64,000 bases of DNA from Claveliimonas intestinigallinarum (GTDB taxonomy: Bacteria; Bacillota; Clostridia; Lachnospirales; Lachnospiraceae): contig DXED01000013.1 of assembly GCA_019115145.1 (NCBI GenBank), positions 17,043-81,042 on the forward strand, written 5' to 3'. The notes under the pieces were generated by a model. That model searched no databases. It saw nothing but the letters and a program-made list of their open reading frames with translations, and was not told the DNA's origin. Position numbers and translations under genes: made by a program. Below are positions 34,330 through 41,683 of this stretch, in pieces (position 1 is the first letter of the stretch; every line of letters starts with the position of its first letter).

Positions 34330-34366
34330 AAACCCTCTCATACACTACTGTATGGGAGGGTTTTTT
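34330..34366 (+). terminator. glgP terminator hairpin that masks the spoIID ribosome site
   Basis: A 14-bp stem (34330-34343 with 34350-34363, one T-G pair) with a 6-nt loop ends in six T directly before the spoIID ATG. Its 3' arm GTATGGGAGGG contains the only GGGAGGG ribosome site for spoIID. Confidence 0.85.
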
Positions 34367-35263
34367 ATGCGCAACAGACTGAAAAAAATCGGCTGCTACA
34401 TCATCATTATCGTGCTGCTTCCCTATATAGTCACCGTCTTCATGAACGGCCCGGCCATCCCGGCGGACACGGCCGTGAAAACCACCTGTGTGAAGGTGAA
34501 AAAGGACGACACAGAGCTGGAGCTGCCGCTGGACGAGTACTGCATCGGCCGTATGGCAAAGGAGATACCCGCGGACTACGAGGAGGAGGCCCTGAAAGCC
34601 CAGGCAGTGCTGGTGCGCACCTCTGTCTATAAGAGTATAAAGGAGGGCGGAACCCAGGTCCTTCTGGAGGACGATTTCTGGACAGAGGAGGAGATGAGGC
34701 AGCAGTGGGGGGACAGCAGATACTCCGGATACCACAGGAAGATGGAGGAGGCATGGGATGACACGGAGGGACAAGTTGTCATGTACGGGGAGGATCTGGC
34801 CAACACGCCGTTTACCAGGCTGACCAACGGAAACACCCGGGACGGTAGCGAGGTTCTGGGTAGCGGGGATTACCCCTACCTGAAGATCAAGGATTGTCCG
34901 CTTGATATAGAATCTCCTGAGCAGATTCAGACAGTGACTGTGGACGACATGGACGCAGAGGTGACAGCCATGGACACGGCGGGATATGTGACCTCAGTGC
35001 GGGTGGGGCAGGAGACAGTGAACGGAGAGGAGTTCCGGCAGACCTACGGCCTGGCCTCCAGCTGTTTTATTCTGCAGAAGTACGATGGCAAGCTGCGAAT
35101 TACCACAAGAGGGGTGGGCCATGGCCTTGGGCTGTCCCAGTACACCGCAAACGAGATGGCAAAAGAGGGGAAAGACGCAGCGGAAATCCTGCAGTACTTT
35201 TTTGAGGGAACCGAGATCCGGGAGGTGGCAGAAATCGTTACAAATTCCCAGGATACAGAATAA
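34367..35263 (+). CDS. spoIID: Stage II sporulation protein D (lytic transglycosylase)
   Basis: The 298-residue protein starts at ATG 34367, which gives an N-terminal membrane anchor (IGCYIIIIVLLPYIVTVFM, about 8-26). The SpoIID/LytB domain follows: LPLDEYCIGRMAKEIPADYE with the catalytic Glu, EALKAQAVLVRTSVY, then RGVGHGLGLSQYTANEMAKE near the end. In the mother cell it cuts glycan strands during engulfment with SpoIIP and SpoIIM. It is immediately followed by a SpoIIQ-like gene, a clostridial arrangement. Its translation start sits in the glgP terminator. Confidence 0.92.
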   Translation: MRNRLKKIGCYIIIIVLLPYIVTVFMNGPAIPADTAVKTTCVKVKKDDTELELPLDEYCIGRMAKEIPADYEEEALKAQAVLVRTSVYKSIKEGGTQVLLEDDFWTEEEMRQQWGDSRYSGYHRKMEEAWDDTEGQVVMYGEDLANTPFTRLTNGNTRDGSEVLGSGDYPYLKIKDCPLDIESPEQIQTVTVDDMDAEVTAMDTAGYVTSVRVGQETVNGEEFRQTYGLASSCFILQKYDGKLRITTRGVGHGLGLSQYTANEMAKEGKDAAEILQYFFEGTEIREVAEIVTNSQDTE

Positions 35264-35305
35264 TGCACCCTGCTTCTGGCAAAAATATAGCCAGAGGTGA
35301 TGAAT

Positions 35306-36106
35306 ATGAATAAGAGACAGAAGCCCTCAAAATCCAGAAGAGGAGCAGGCATTACCCTCGCTGTGTGCTTTGTGGCTGCCGCGGTCATGGTGGGAACATA
35401 TACACTTCGGAACTATCAGGAGGCAAAGCAGCAGGAGCAGGCGCTGGCGGAGGAAAATGCGGATACAAAGGAGAAGGAGAGCCAGGAGGAGGCGGGCAGC
35501 AGCCTGGTCATCAACACAGAGGAGGATCCGGCAGACGGGGCGGCCGCCGGAGAGGACCAGGGCAGCGCGGCACAAGGAGCCGCAGGTGAGGCAGCGGAGG
35601 GCCATCCCGGCGGGGCAGGCACTTCCCAGGGAACAGCCTCCGGGGCTTCAGCCTCTTCCCAGACAGCGGGCAGTGCCGGGAACGTGAGCTTTAACGGTGA
35701 GAGCATCCTGCTGTGGCCTGTGGACGGCAACGTGATCATGAACTACAGTATGGACAAGACGGTCTATTTTTCCACCCTTGATCAGTACAAGTATAATCCG
35801 GCGCTGATCATTTCCGGGGCGGAGGGCGATCAGGTGATCAGCTCCACTACAGGGATCGTAAAATCCATCGATGAGAACGCCCAGACAGGTACAACGGTCA
35901 ACATCGACATCGGGAACGGCTACGAGCTGTTCTACGGCCAGCTCAAGGATGTGACGGTCAGCACAGGGGACTACGTGGAGGCGAAGACAGTCATCGGCTA
36001 TGTGGCACAGCCGACCAAGTACTACAGCGTGGAGGGCTGTAACGTGTACTTTGAGATGAGGAAGGACGGACAGCCGGTCAATCCCATGGACTACATGGCT
36101 GACTAA
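35306..36106 (+). CDS. SpoIIQ-like LytM/M23 protein without catalytic zinc ligands
   Basis: The start ATG 35306 follows AGAGGTGA. The 266-residue protein has a membrane helix (about 14-32), a long low-complexity Ala/Gly/Ser/Glu linker (about 50-125) and a C-terminal M23 fold. The three zinc-ligand positions are lost: no His before the Asp strand (LIISGAEGDQV), YGQLKDV where YGHL is expected, and NVYFEM where HxHFE is expected. In Bacillus and clostridia SpoIIQ forms the forespore channel with SpoIIIAH and is often catalytically reduced. The position after spoIID supports this call. Confidence 0.85.
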   Translation: MNKRQKPSKSRRGAGITLAVCFVAAAVMVGTYTLRNYQEAKQQEQALAEENADTKEKESQEEAGSSLVINTEEDPADGAAAGEDQGSAAQGAAGEAAEGHPGGAGTSQGTASGASASSQTAGSAGNVSFNGESILLWPVDGNVIMNYSMDKTVYFSTLDQYKYNPALIISGAEGDQVISSTTGIVKSIDENAQTGTTVNIDIGNGYELFYGQLKDVTVSTGDYVEAKTVIGYVAQPTKYYSVEGCNVYFEMRKDGQPVNPMDYMAD

Positions 36107-36133
36107 GGGCTGATTGAGATGTCCGGCAGGCAG

Positions 36134-36167
36134 GAAAAAGGGACGCGAGGGAGCGCCCCTTTTTTTA
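36134..36167 (+). terminator. Terminator after spoIIQ-like gene
   Basis: AAAAAGGG-A-CGC and GCG-CCCCTTTTTTT form a GC-rich stem with a T tract. Confidence 0.75.
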
Positions 36168-36250
36168 CGCCTTGCCAGAAAAGCACTGCTTCCATTATAA
36201 TAAAAAGCAGTGGAAAAAAGGCGGCTCCATGGAAAATGCTGTCGCAATAT

Positions 36251-36322
36251 GGGGATAATTTGTGTAATGAATGTGGAAAAGGTGGATAACTCTGTGGATA
36301 ATGTGGAAAAGCCCGTGGATAA
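36251..36322 (+). promoter_or_regulatory. Cluster of DnaA-box-like sequences
   Basis: A perfect TGTGGATAA lies at 36293-36301, with one-mismatch boxes at 36281-36289 (GGTGGATAA) and 36314-36322 (CGTGGATAA) and TGTGGAAAA at 36272 and 36302. All are in one orientation. They lie within or just before the GIY-YIG coding start. Confidence 0.55.
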
Positions 36323-36578
36323 AAAGGGAAAAAACAATTATACATACATTGTGAAATGCAGAGACGGCAGCCTCTACACGGGGTGGACCAACGACCTGAA
36401 AAAGAGGATCAGGGCCCACAACGAGGGAAAAGGAGCCAAATATACAAAGAGCCGCCGGCCCGTCACCCTCGTCCACTGTGAAGCCTTTGGGACGAAGGAG
36501 GAGGCCATGCGGCGTGAGTACGAGATCAAGCATATGACCAGGAGTGAGAAGGAAATGCTCATAAGAGAGAGCTTATAA
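36267..36578 (+). CDS. GIY-YIG nuclease-superfamily protein (YhbQ/UPF0213-like)
   Basis: The domain begins NYTYIVKCRDGSLYTGWTND and has KRIRAHNEGKGAKYTKSRRP and EAMRREYEIKHMTR with the catalytic Arg, Tyr and Glu, as in UPF0213. The start is uncertain. ATG 36267 is used, but GTG 36294 has an AAGGTGG site 8 nt upstream. The family length (about 90-100 residues) allows either. The first 20 codons are made of DnaA-box-like repeats, so they may be non-coding or a fortuitous extension. Its role in DNA repair is not established. Confidence 0.85.
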   Translation: MNVEKVDNSVDNVEKPVDKKGKNNYTYIVKCRDGSLYTGWTNDLKKRIRAHNEGKGAKYTKSRRPVTLVHCEAFGTKEEAMRREYEIKHMTRSEKEMLIRESL

Positions 36579-37235
36579 CACGAAAGCGTACATGACTACA
36601 AAGTGGCAGGCGCTTCCGGCCATCACAAAGAGGTGGAAGATCTCGTGGCTTCCGAAGTACTTGTGCTTTCCGTTAAAGATGGGGAGCTTCAGCGCGTAGA
36701 TGACCCCGCCTATAGTGTAGATGATGCCCCCTGCCAGAAGCCATCCAAAGGCCGCCGGCGACATGGAGTTAAGGATCTGTGTAAAAGCCAGCACGCAGGT
36801 CCAGCCCATACCGATGTACAGGACGGAGGACACCCATTTGGGGCAGTACACCCAGAAGGCCTTCAGCACAATGCCCAGGATGGCGATCCCCCACACGATG
36901 GAGAGGAGAATGATGCCGGTCCGGTTCCGAAGGACCAGAAGGCAGATGGGCGTGTAGCTTCCCGCTATGAGTATAAAGATCATCATGTGATCTATCTTTT
37001 TCAGTATTGTGTTCACCTTTTTGGAGCGGTCGAATGTGTGGTAGGTGGTGCTGGCCGCGTAGAGAAGGATCAGACTTACCGCGTAGACCGCTATGGATAT
37101 CACATAAATTCTGCTGGGCTCGTGCATCGCCTTGATGAGAAGCGGAACTGCCGCGAAAATAGCCATCAGCATGCCGATGAAGTGTGTGATTGCGCTTCCA
37201 GGATCTTTTACATGTGACTTAATCATCTGTGTCAT
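36573..37235 (-). CDS. TrhA (hemolysin III/PAQR family) membrane protein
   Basis: The ATG at 37235 is 7 nt from AGGAGG; an ATG at 37241 is too close to it. The 220-residue protein has seven membrane segments. The conserved zinc-site residues are in STTYHTFDR (about 64-72) and near the C terminus HEIFHLFVMAGSACHF. The family maintains membrane energetics and fluidity; the name hemolysin III is historical. It is convergent with, and overlaps by 6 bp, the GIY-YIG gene. Confidence 0.92.
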   Translation of the reverse strand: MTQMIKSHVKDPGSAITHFIGMLMAIFAAVPLLIKAMHEPSRIYVISIAVYAVSLILLYAASTTYHTFDRSKKVNTILKKIDHMMIFILIAGSYTPICLLVLRNRTGIILLSIVWGIAILGIVLKAFWVYCPKWVSSVLYIGMGWTCVLAFTQILNSMSPAAFGWLLAGGIIYTIGGVIYALKLPIFNGKHKYFGSHEIFHLFVMAGSACHFVVMYAFVL

Positions 37236-37362
37236 AACCATACCTCCTAGAAATAAATATTATTGAAAGTGGTTTTCGAAACTACATTATATGTTTATAT
37301 CTATTATACCCCTTCATATGAAAAAAGCAACAGAAGGAATAGAAAATTTTTTCTTAATTTTA

Positions 37363-37376
37363 AAACTGGTATGGTC
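37363..37376 (+). promoter_or_regulatory. Candidate operator shared with the pyridoxal kinase gene
   Basis: AAACTGGTATGGTC matches the pdxK upstream site (AAACTGGACTGGTC) at 12 of 14 bases. A second AAAACTGGATG follows at 37386-37396. It lies 81 bp before the ECF S-component ATG. Confidence 0.45.
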
Positions 37377-37456
37377 AAAAAAACCAAAACTGGATGTTTA
37401 TACAGAACCAGAGCGGTGCTATCATAGACATACGATATAGGAAAGGAAGTAATCGT

Positions 37457-38074
37457 ATGGAACAGAGAAATCAGACAGTCATGAAGCTTGCCCAGACGGC
37501 CATACTGGCCGCCCTGTGCTATGTGTCATTTACCTATCTTCAGATAAAGATCCCCATGCCGGGAGGAGACGCCACCTCCCTCCACATAGGAAACGCCTTC
37601 TGCGTGCTGGGCGCACTCCTTCTGGGCGGATGGTACGGCGGACTGGCGGGAGCTATCGGGATGGGCATTGCGGATGTCATGGATCCCATCTATATCACCG
37701 GTGCGCCCAAGACCTTCTTTCTGAAGCTCTGTATCGGACTTATCACCGGCCTGGTGGCCCACAGGATCGCGAAGATCAACGAGAGCAGCGACAGGGCCTA
37801 CGTGGCAAAGTGGAGCACCATCGCGGCAATCGCGGGGCTTGCCTTCAACGTGGTGGCAGACCCGGTGGTGGGATATTTCTATAAGATGTACATTCTGGGT
37901 CAGCCCCAGCAGATGGCAGAGGTGCTGGCAAAGTGGAGCACAGCGACCACATTTGTAAATGCCATTGTCTCCACAGTGCTGGTGAGCTTCCTGTACAATG
38001 CGGTGCGTCCCATTCTCCTTCGGAGCGGCCTTCTGACAGGGCCGACAGGGCACACAAGGCCCATGGCGCAGTAG
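37457..38074 (+). CDS. ECF transporter S component (vitamin-specific subunit)
   Basis: The ATG at 37457 follows GAAAGGAAGT. The 205-residue protein has about six membrane spans and the S-component pattern AQTAILAALCYVSF at the start, then GDATSLHIGNAFCVLGALLL, GWYGGLAGAIGMGIADV and FNVVADPVVGYFYKM. It binds a vitamin and uses a shared EcfAAT module encoded elsewhere. A 14-mer upstream is shared with the pyridoxal kinase gene, which points to a vitamin B6 form as substrate. That is inference. Confidence 0.87.
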   Translation: MEQRNQTVMKLAQTAILAALCYVSFTYLQIKIPMPGGDATSLHIGNAFCVLGALLLGGWYGGLAGAIGMGIADVMDPIYITGAPKTFFLKLCIGLITGLVAHRIAKINESSDRAYVAKWSTIAAIAGLAFNVVADPVVGYFYKMYILGQPQQMAEVLAKWSTATTFVNAIVSTVLVSFLYNAVRPILLRSGLLTGPTGHTRPMAQ

Positions 38075-38096
38075 CTGATACAGGACAGAAGGCCAG

Positions 38097-38146
38097 AAGG
38101 GCGGCTGCCCGGGGAAACAGGATCTCCGGACAGCCGCCCTTTTTTG
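38097..38146 (+). terminator. Terminator after ECF S component
   Basis: AAGGGCGGCTG (38097-38107) pairs with CAGCCGCCCTT (38131-38141), followed by T6. Confidence 0.88.
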
Positions 38147-38162
38147 CGTTTGTATTTTGCTT

Positions 38163-38699
38163 TTAGTAGTTCTCAGCCTTTCTCTCGAAGTAAGCCTTGG
38201 GATGATTGCATACCGGGCATACCTCCGGCGCCTCCTCACCGTAGTAGATGAAGCCGCAGTTTCCGCATTTCCATCCAAGAGGAGCCTCGCCCTTGAAGGT
38301 AGTTCCGTCCAGATAGTGCTCCAGGAGCCTCTTGTAGCGGGCCTCGTGAGCGGCCTCCACTCTGGCCACGCCCTCGAATTTCTGAGCCAACTCTTCAAAG
38401 CCTTCTTCCCTTGCCTCCTGGGCCATGCGCTTGTACATGTCTGTCCACTCGTAGTTCTCGCCCTCAGCGGCGTCCTTTAAGTTCTCGGCAGTGTCACCGA
38501 TGCCGTGGAACTCCTTGAACCACATTTTTGCGTGCTCCTTCTCCTGGTTGGCAGTCTCCTCAAAAATGTTGGCCATCTGTACAAAGCCGGCCTTCCGTGC
38601 GGCACTGGCATAGTAGGTGTATTTGTTGCGTGCCTGGGATTCGCCTGAAAATGCCTCCATAAGGTTCTTCTCTGTTTTTGTTCCTGCGTACTTGGACAT
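38163..38699 (-). CDS. rbr: Rubrerythrin
   Basis: The 178-residue protein has the N-terminal di-iron four-helix domain (MEAFSGESQARNKYTYYA, ANQEKEHAKMWF, RVEAAHEARY) and a C-terminal rubredoxin knuckle (CGNCGF and CPVCNHP). It reduces hydrogen peroxide to water in anaerobes with electrons from NADH or rubredoxin. It lies next to reverse rubrerythrin and perR on the same strand, forming an oxidative-stress cluster. Confidence 0.95.
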   Translation of the reverse strand: MSKYAGTKTEKNLMEAFSGESQARNKYTYYASAARKAGFVQMANIFEETANQEKEHAKMWFKEFHGIGDTAENLKDAAEGENYEWTDMYKRMAQEAREEGFEELAQKFEGVARVEAAHEARYKRLLEHYLDGTTFKGEAPLGWKCGNCGFIYYGEEAPEVCPVCNHPKAYFERKAENY

Positions 38700-38765
38700 A
38701 TTTTCTTCCTCCTTTGCTTTGTGAATATATTTTGGAATATAGTAAAACCATGCTATAAATGTAAA

Positions 38766-38800
38766 AGGAGGCCTGCAGAACTGTCATCCTGCAAGCCTCT
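38766..38800 (-). terminator. Terminator after reverse rubrerythrin
   Basis: GAGGCCTGCAG (38768-38778) and CTGCAAGCCTC (38789-38799) pair with a 10-nt loop. On the minus strand T-rich sequence follows. Confidence 0.7.
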
Positions 38801-38855
38801 GTTTAAGCGTATGTCGTTGACGACAAGTATATTTGACTGTATTGACCGACCGATC

Positions 38856-39398
38856 TTAGCCAAAGTATCTCTTGAGGAGTCCCTCAAATGCTTTTCCATG
38901 ACGAGCCTCGTCTCTTGCCATCTCGTGAACTGTGTCATGGATTGCGTCAAGGTTGGCAGCCTTCGCACGTTTTGCAAGATCAAATTTTCCAGCTGTAGCG
39001 CCGTTCTCGGCCTCTACGCGCATTTCAAGGTTCTTCTTTGTGCTGTCAGTAACAACCTCGCCAAGCAGCTCAGCGAACTTAGCAGCATGCTCTGCCTCTT
39101 CGTAAGCAGCCTTCTCCCAGTACAGGCCGATCTCCGGATAGCCCTCTCTGTGAGCAACTCTTGCCATTGCCAGGTACATACCAACCTCAGAGCACTCTCC
39201 CTCGAAGTTAGCGCGCAGATCTGCAAGGATGTCCTCGCTTACGCCCTGTGCAACGCCTACAACGTGCTCAGCAGCCCACTCTCTGTCGCCTGTCTGCTCT
39301 TTGAACTTCTCAGCAGGTGCATGACAGACTGGACACTCAGCCGGAGCTGCCTCTCCCTCGTAAACATAGCCACATACTGTACAAACAAATTTTTTCAT
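38856..39398 (-). CDS. Reverse rubrerythrin (rubredoxin domain first)
   Basis: The 180-residue protein has the domain order rubredoxin (CTVCGY at 6-11 and CPVCHAP at 22-28), then di-iron four-helix bundle (FEGECSEVGMYLAMARVAH, AYEEAEHAAKF, DEARHGKAFEG). This is the revRbr order known from Clostridium as an NADH-linked peroxidase and oxidase component. It has its own PerR-type palindrome upstream (39432-39460). It is the strongest candidate for peroxide-induced expression in the window. Confidence 0.93.
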   Translation of the reverse strand: MKKFVCTVCGYVYEGEAAPAECPVCHAPAEKFKEQTGDREWAAEHVVGVAQGVSEDILADLRANFEGECSEVGMYLAMARVAHREGYPEIGLYWEKAAYEEAEHAAKFAELLGEVVTDSTKKNLEMRVEAENGATAGKFDLAKRAKAANLDAIHDTVHEMARDEARHGKAFEGLLKRYFG

Positions 39399-39431
39399 GA
39401 TCTTCTACTTCCTTTCTTTATTTTTATATTT

Positions 39432-39460
39432 TTAATATTAGTAACAATTACTAATATTAA
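39432..39460. promoter_or_regulatory. Extended PerR/Fur-type operator of reverse rubrerythrin
   Basis: A perfect 13-bp inverted repeat (TTAATATTAGTAA and its complement) surrounds CAA. It lies 34 bp before the revRbr ATG and contains the AGTAA-N3-TTACT core of PerR-like boxes. Confidence 0.7.
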
Positions 39461-39490
39461 ATTACACCTTTGCGCGCTGATTGTCAATAC

Positions 39491-39886
39491 CTATTTTGTA
39501 TTCTTTTTCAAACAATCACCGCATGTTCCGTAGAACAGAGCCGTGTGGTGGTCTATACACCCATCAAAACACTTTTCGGCCAGTTTGTCAATGGTATCCA
39601 GCGGGTCCATCTCCAAATCTATCACCCTGCCGCAGGAGGTACATATTACATGGTAATGTGGACTGGTCACTGCGTCAAATCGGTCGCCGCCGTCCGGTGT
39701 AGTGATCTTCGTGATCTCTCCGATGTCGGCGAGTAGGTTCAGATTGCGGTAGACAGTTCCCAGACTGATGCGGGGAAATTCTTCGCGAACATGCATGTAG
39801 ACAGTGTCAGCGGTAGGATGTTCTTTTGTGCCTGCAAGAAATTCCTTGATAGCCTCCCTCTGCCGGCTGTATTTCAGAGTTGCCAT
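39491..39886 (-). CDS. perR: Fur-family peroxide regulator PerR
   Basis: The 131-residue protein has a Fur winged helix (SRQREAIKEFL, TVYMHVREEFPRISLGTVYR) and a metal-binding domain with HYHVICTSCGRVIDL. Two Cys pairs, CTSCG and CGDC, form the structural zinc site. Its place in a rubrerythrin cluster, and operator-like sequences before itself and revRbr, favour PerR over Fur or Zur. Metal-catalysed oxidation would derepress the cluster. Confidence 0.88.
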   Translation of the reverse strand: MATLKYSRQREAIKEFLAGTKEHPTADTVYMHVREEFPRISLGTVYRNLNLLADIGEITKITTPDGGDRFDAVTSPHYHVICTSCGRVIDLEMDPLDTIDKLAEKCFDGCIDHHTALFYGTCGDCLKKNTK

Positions 39887-39927
39887 ATGCCAGCCTCCTT
39901 CCTTTTTAAGATGAAAACAATAACCAA

Positions 39928-39980
39928 TAATAATAATGATTACTGTAATTTGATTATAGCAGCTCTGAGCAAAAAGTCAA
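39928..39980 (-). promoter_or_regulatory. perR promoter with candidate PerR box
   Basis: On the minus strand TTGACT (39980-39975), a 16-bp spacer and TATAAT (39958-39953) are followed by the AT-rich imperfect palindrome TAATAATGATTA (39931-39942) before the start, suggesting autoregulation. Confidence 0.6.
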
Positions 39981-40084
39981 CCGGGAAATTTGAATGTAAC
40001 AATTTGTAACATTTATCGACAGGAAAATAATGGCAAATTAAGAAAAACATAATAATATGACGCTTAAAATCCGGGGGTATTGTG

Positions 40085-40113
40085 TTGACAAAGCTGTTTT
40101 ACGTTGTTATAAT
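40085..40113 (+). promoter_or_regulatory. Consensus sigma-A promoter of the NlpC/P60 gene
   Basis: A perfect TTGACA (40085-40090), 17-bp spacer and perfect TATAAT (40108-40113) lie 78 bp before the ATG. Confidence 0.85.
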
Positions 40114-40127
40114 TTTACCGTAACATT

Positions 40128-40144
40128 TGTAACAATTCTGTAAT
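40128..40144 (+). promoter_or_regulatory. WalR-type box TGTAAC-N5-TGTAAT
   Basis: The sequence fits the WalR (YycF) consensus of two TGTWAH hexamers with a 5-bp gap, positioned just downstream of the promoter. A TGTAAC-N4-TGTAAC pair also lies upstream at 39995-40010. Confidence 0.5.
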
Positions 40145-40191
40145 ATTTACAAAAGATAAGAAAACATAAACAAGAAGTTAGGAGGCTGTTT

Positions 40192-41133
40192 ATGAATTCT
40201 TCTTTTAAAAGAGGATTGTTCATCGTTACTTTAACTGGAGTAATCTCAATTTCCGGGGAGACGGCGGAGGCGTCTGACGATCATGTGGAGATGTCCCTGC
40301 CCGGAGTGGGAATTGAGGCGGTGCTGGATGACTGCCGCGCAGCGGACAGCGATATAGACGTGGAGAGTTATCTTGTGCCGAGTGAAAAGGGTGAGTATTC
40401 AAATATGGCGTTCGCGAACGTGGACACAGACACATTTCTGTTTGTGCGGAGCGAACCAACAACAGAGAGCGAATGGGTTGGAAAGCTGTACACGGATTAT
40501 GCGGCGAAGATCACAGGCCCTGTAGGCGAGTGGACGCAGATCGAGAGCGGATCCGTCACAGGCTATGTGTACACGCAGTATATTATAATAGGAAATAACG
40601 CACAGCAGAAAGCCCAGGAGCTGATACAGTCTTCCGAGGGCCAGAGCGAAGAGAGCGCCTTTCACTACGCGGTCTCCAGGCAGGAGGAAGAGGAGAGGAT
40701 CGCCAGGGAGGCAGCCGAGGCAGCGGCCGCTCAGGCGGAGGCAGAAAGGCAGGCCGCCGAGGCTGCGGCCCAGGTCCAGGCTTCCCAGGCGGGGACAGGA
40801 CAGGCTATTGTGGATTACGCCTGTCAGTTTATCGGAAACCCCTACGTCTGGGGAGGGACAAGCCTGACAGACGGAGCGGACTGTTCCGGATTTGTACAGT
40901 CCGTGTATGCCCACTTTGGCATTAGTCTTCCCAGGACCACCTGGGATCAGGAGTACGCAGGCACGGCTGTCAGCTATGACCAGGCCATGCCCGGGGACCT
41001 GATCCTGTACGAGGGCCATGTGGGGATCTATATGGGAGACGGACAGATCGTAAACGCTATCAATCCCTCCAAGGGGATCGGCGTCATACCCGCCACGTGC
41101 ATGCAGATCAAGACTGTGCGGCGGGTCATCTGA
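40192..41133 (+). CDS. Secreted SH3b-NlpC/P60 peptidoglycan hydrolase
   Basis: The 313-residue protein has a signal peptide (about 1-28), an SH3b domain (about 78-125, FLFVRSEPTTESEWVGKLY), an Ala/Glu/Gln-rich coiled coil (about 140-200) and a C-terminal NlpC/P60 domain with the catalytic Cys in GADCSGFVQS (about 230), the His in EGHVGIYMG (about 275) and a following Asn. Such D,L-endopeptidases cut cell-wall stem peptides. A perfect promoter with a WalR-type box suggests control by the WalKR cell-wall system. It is monocistronic. Confidence 0.93.
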   Translation: MNSSFKRGLFIVTLTGVISISGETAEASDDHVEMSLPGVGIEAVLDDCRAADSDIDVESYLVPSEKGEYSNMAFANVDTDTFLFVRSEPTTESEWVGKLYTDYAAKITGPVGEWTQIESGSVTGYVYTQYIIIGNNAQQKAQELIQSSEGQSEESAFHYAVSRQEEEERIAREAAEAAAAQAEAERQAAEAAAQVQASQAGTGQAIVDYACQFIGNPYVWGGTSLTDGADCSGFVQSVYAHFGISLPRTTWDQEYAGTAVSYDQAMPGDLILYEGHVGIYMGDGQIVNAINPSKGIGVIPATCMQIKTVRRVI

Positions 41134-41150
41134 AAAAGAACGGCATGGGG

Positions 41151-41185
41151 CCGGGCGGAACAGAACAGGTTCCGCCCGGTTTTTT
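41151..41185 (+). terminator. Terminator of NlpC/P60 gene
   Basis: CCGGGCGGAAC (41151-41161) and GTTCCGCCCGG (41169-41179) form a perfect 11-bp stem followed by T6. Confidence 0.92.
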
Positions 41186-41187
41186 GT

Positions 41188-41290
41188 GCGGATACGCCCG
41201 GAGGGCGACCGCCGTGCTCGCACGAGCGGGCATCCGACGGTCAACAGTCATCGAGCGGCAATGCCGCGAGATGAGCCCGGCCCGGCGATA
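41188..41290. repeat. GC-rich palindromic element, possible dispersed repeat
   Basis: About 100 bp packed with short hairpins (GCCCGGAGGGC, GCTCGCACGAGC, GCGGCAATGCCGC, GCCCGGCCCGGC) lie between a terminator and an AT-rich stretch. It looks like the palindromic intergenic elements repeated in Lachnospiraceae genomes. There is no second full copy in this window, so repetition is not shown here. Confidence 0.35.
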
Positions 41291-41387
41291 AACATAGGGA
41301 TAAATTTATTATGTCGTCTTGCGAAAATCGAAATAATGTGCAATTTACACAAATTTGTAAAATGCTGTAAAAATTTGGAAAAAACAC

Positions 41388-41467
41388 TTATCCAAGTTAT
41401 CCACAGAAAAAAACATGAAAAAGGTGGAAAAACCGGAGTTTTTGAAAACTTATCCACATTATCCACA
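41388..41467 (+). promoter_or_regulatory. Remote DnaA-box array
   Basis: Three perfect TTATCCACA boxes (41397-41405, 41450-41458, 41459-41467) and one near box TTATCCAAG (41388-41396) are arranged as two directly abutting head-to-tail pairs about 53 bp apart. Flanks are AT-rich and gene-free. It lies about 37 kb from oriC, and I see no replication gene beside it. Confidence 0.75.
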
Positions 41468-41683
41468 TCGAAATCCCCCATTTTGGTGGATTATTTATGG
41501 TAAACAAAAGAACGGATGTTTTGTGGAGAAATGATAAAAATTTGTTTTTGTCGAAAAAACGGGGATGAAAACTTGACAAATAAATAACCAGAAATTTACG
41601 AGAAATTAATTTTAAATGTTTACACAATGGGTCAAAGCGGATATAATAAGGAATACCGAAAGATAAAGGAGGCGTAACAGAAG

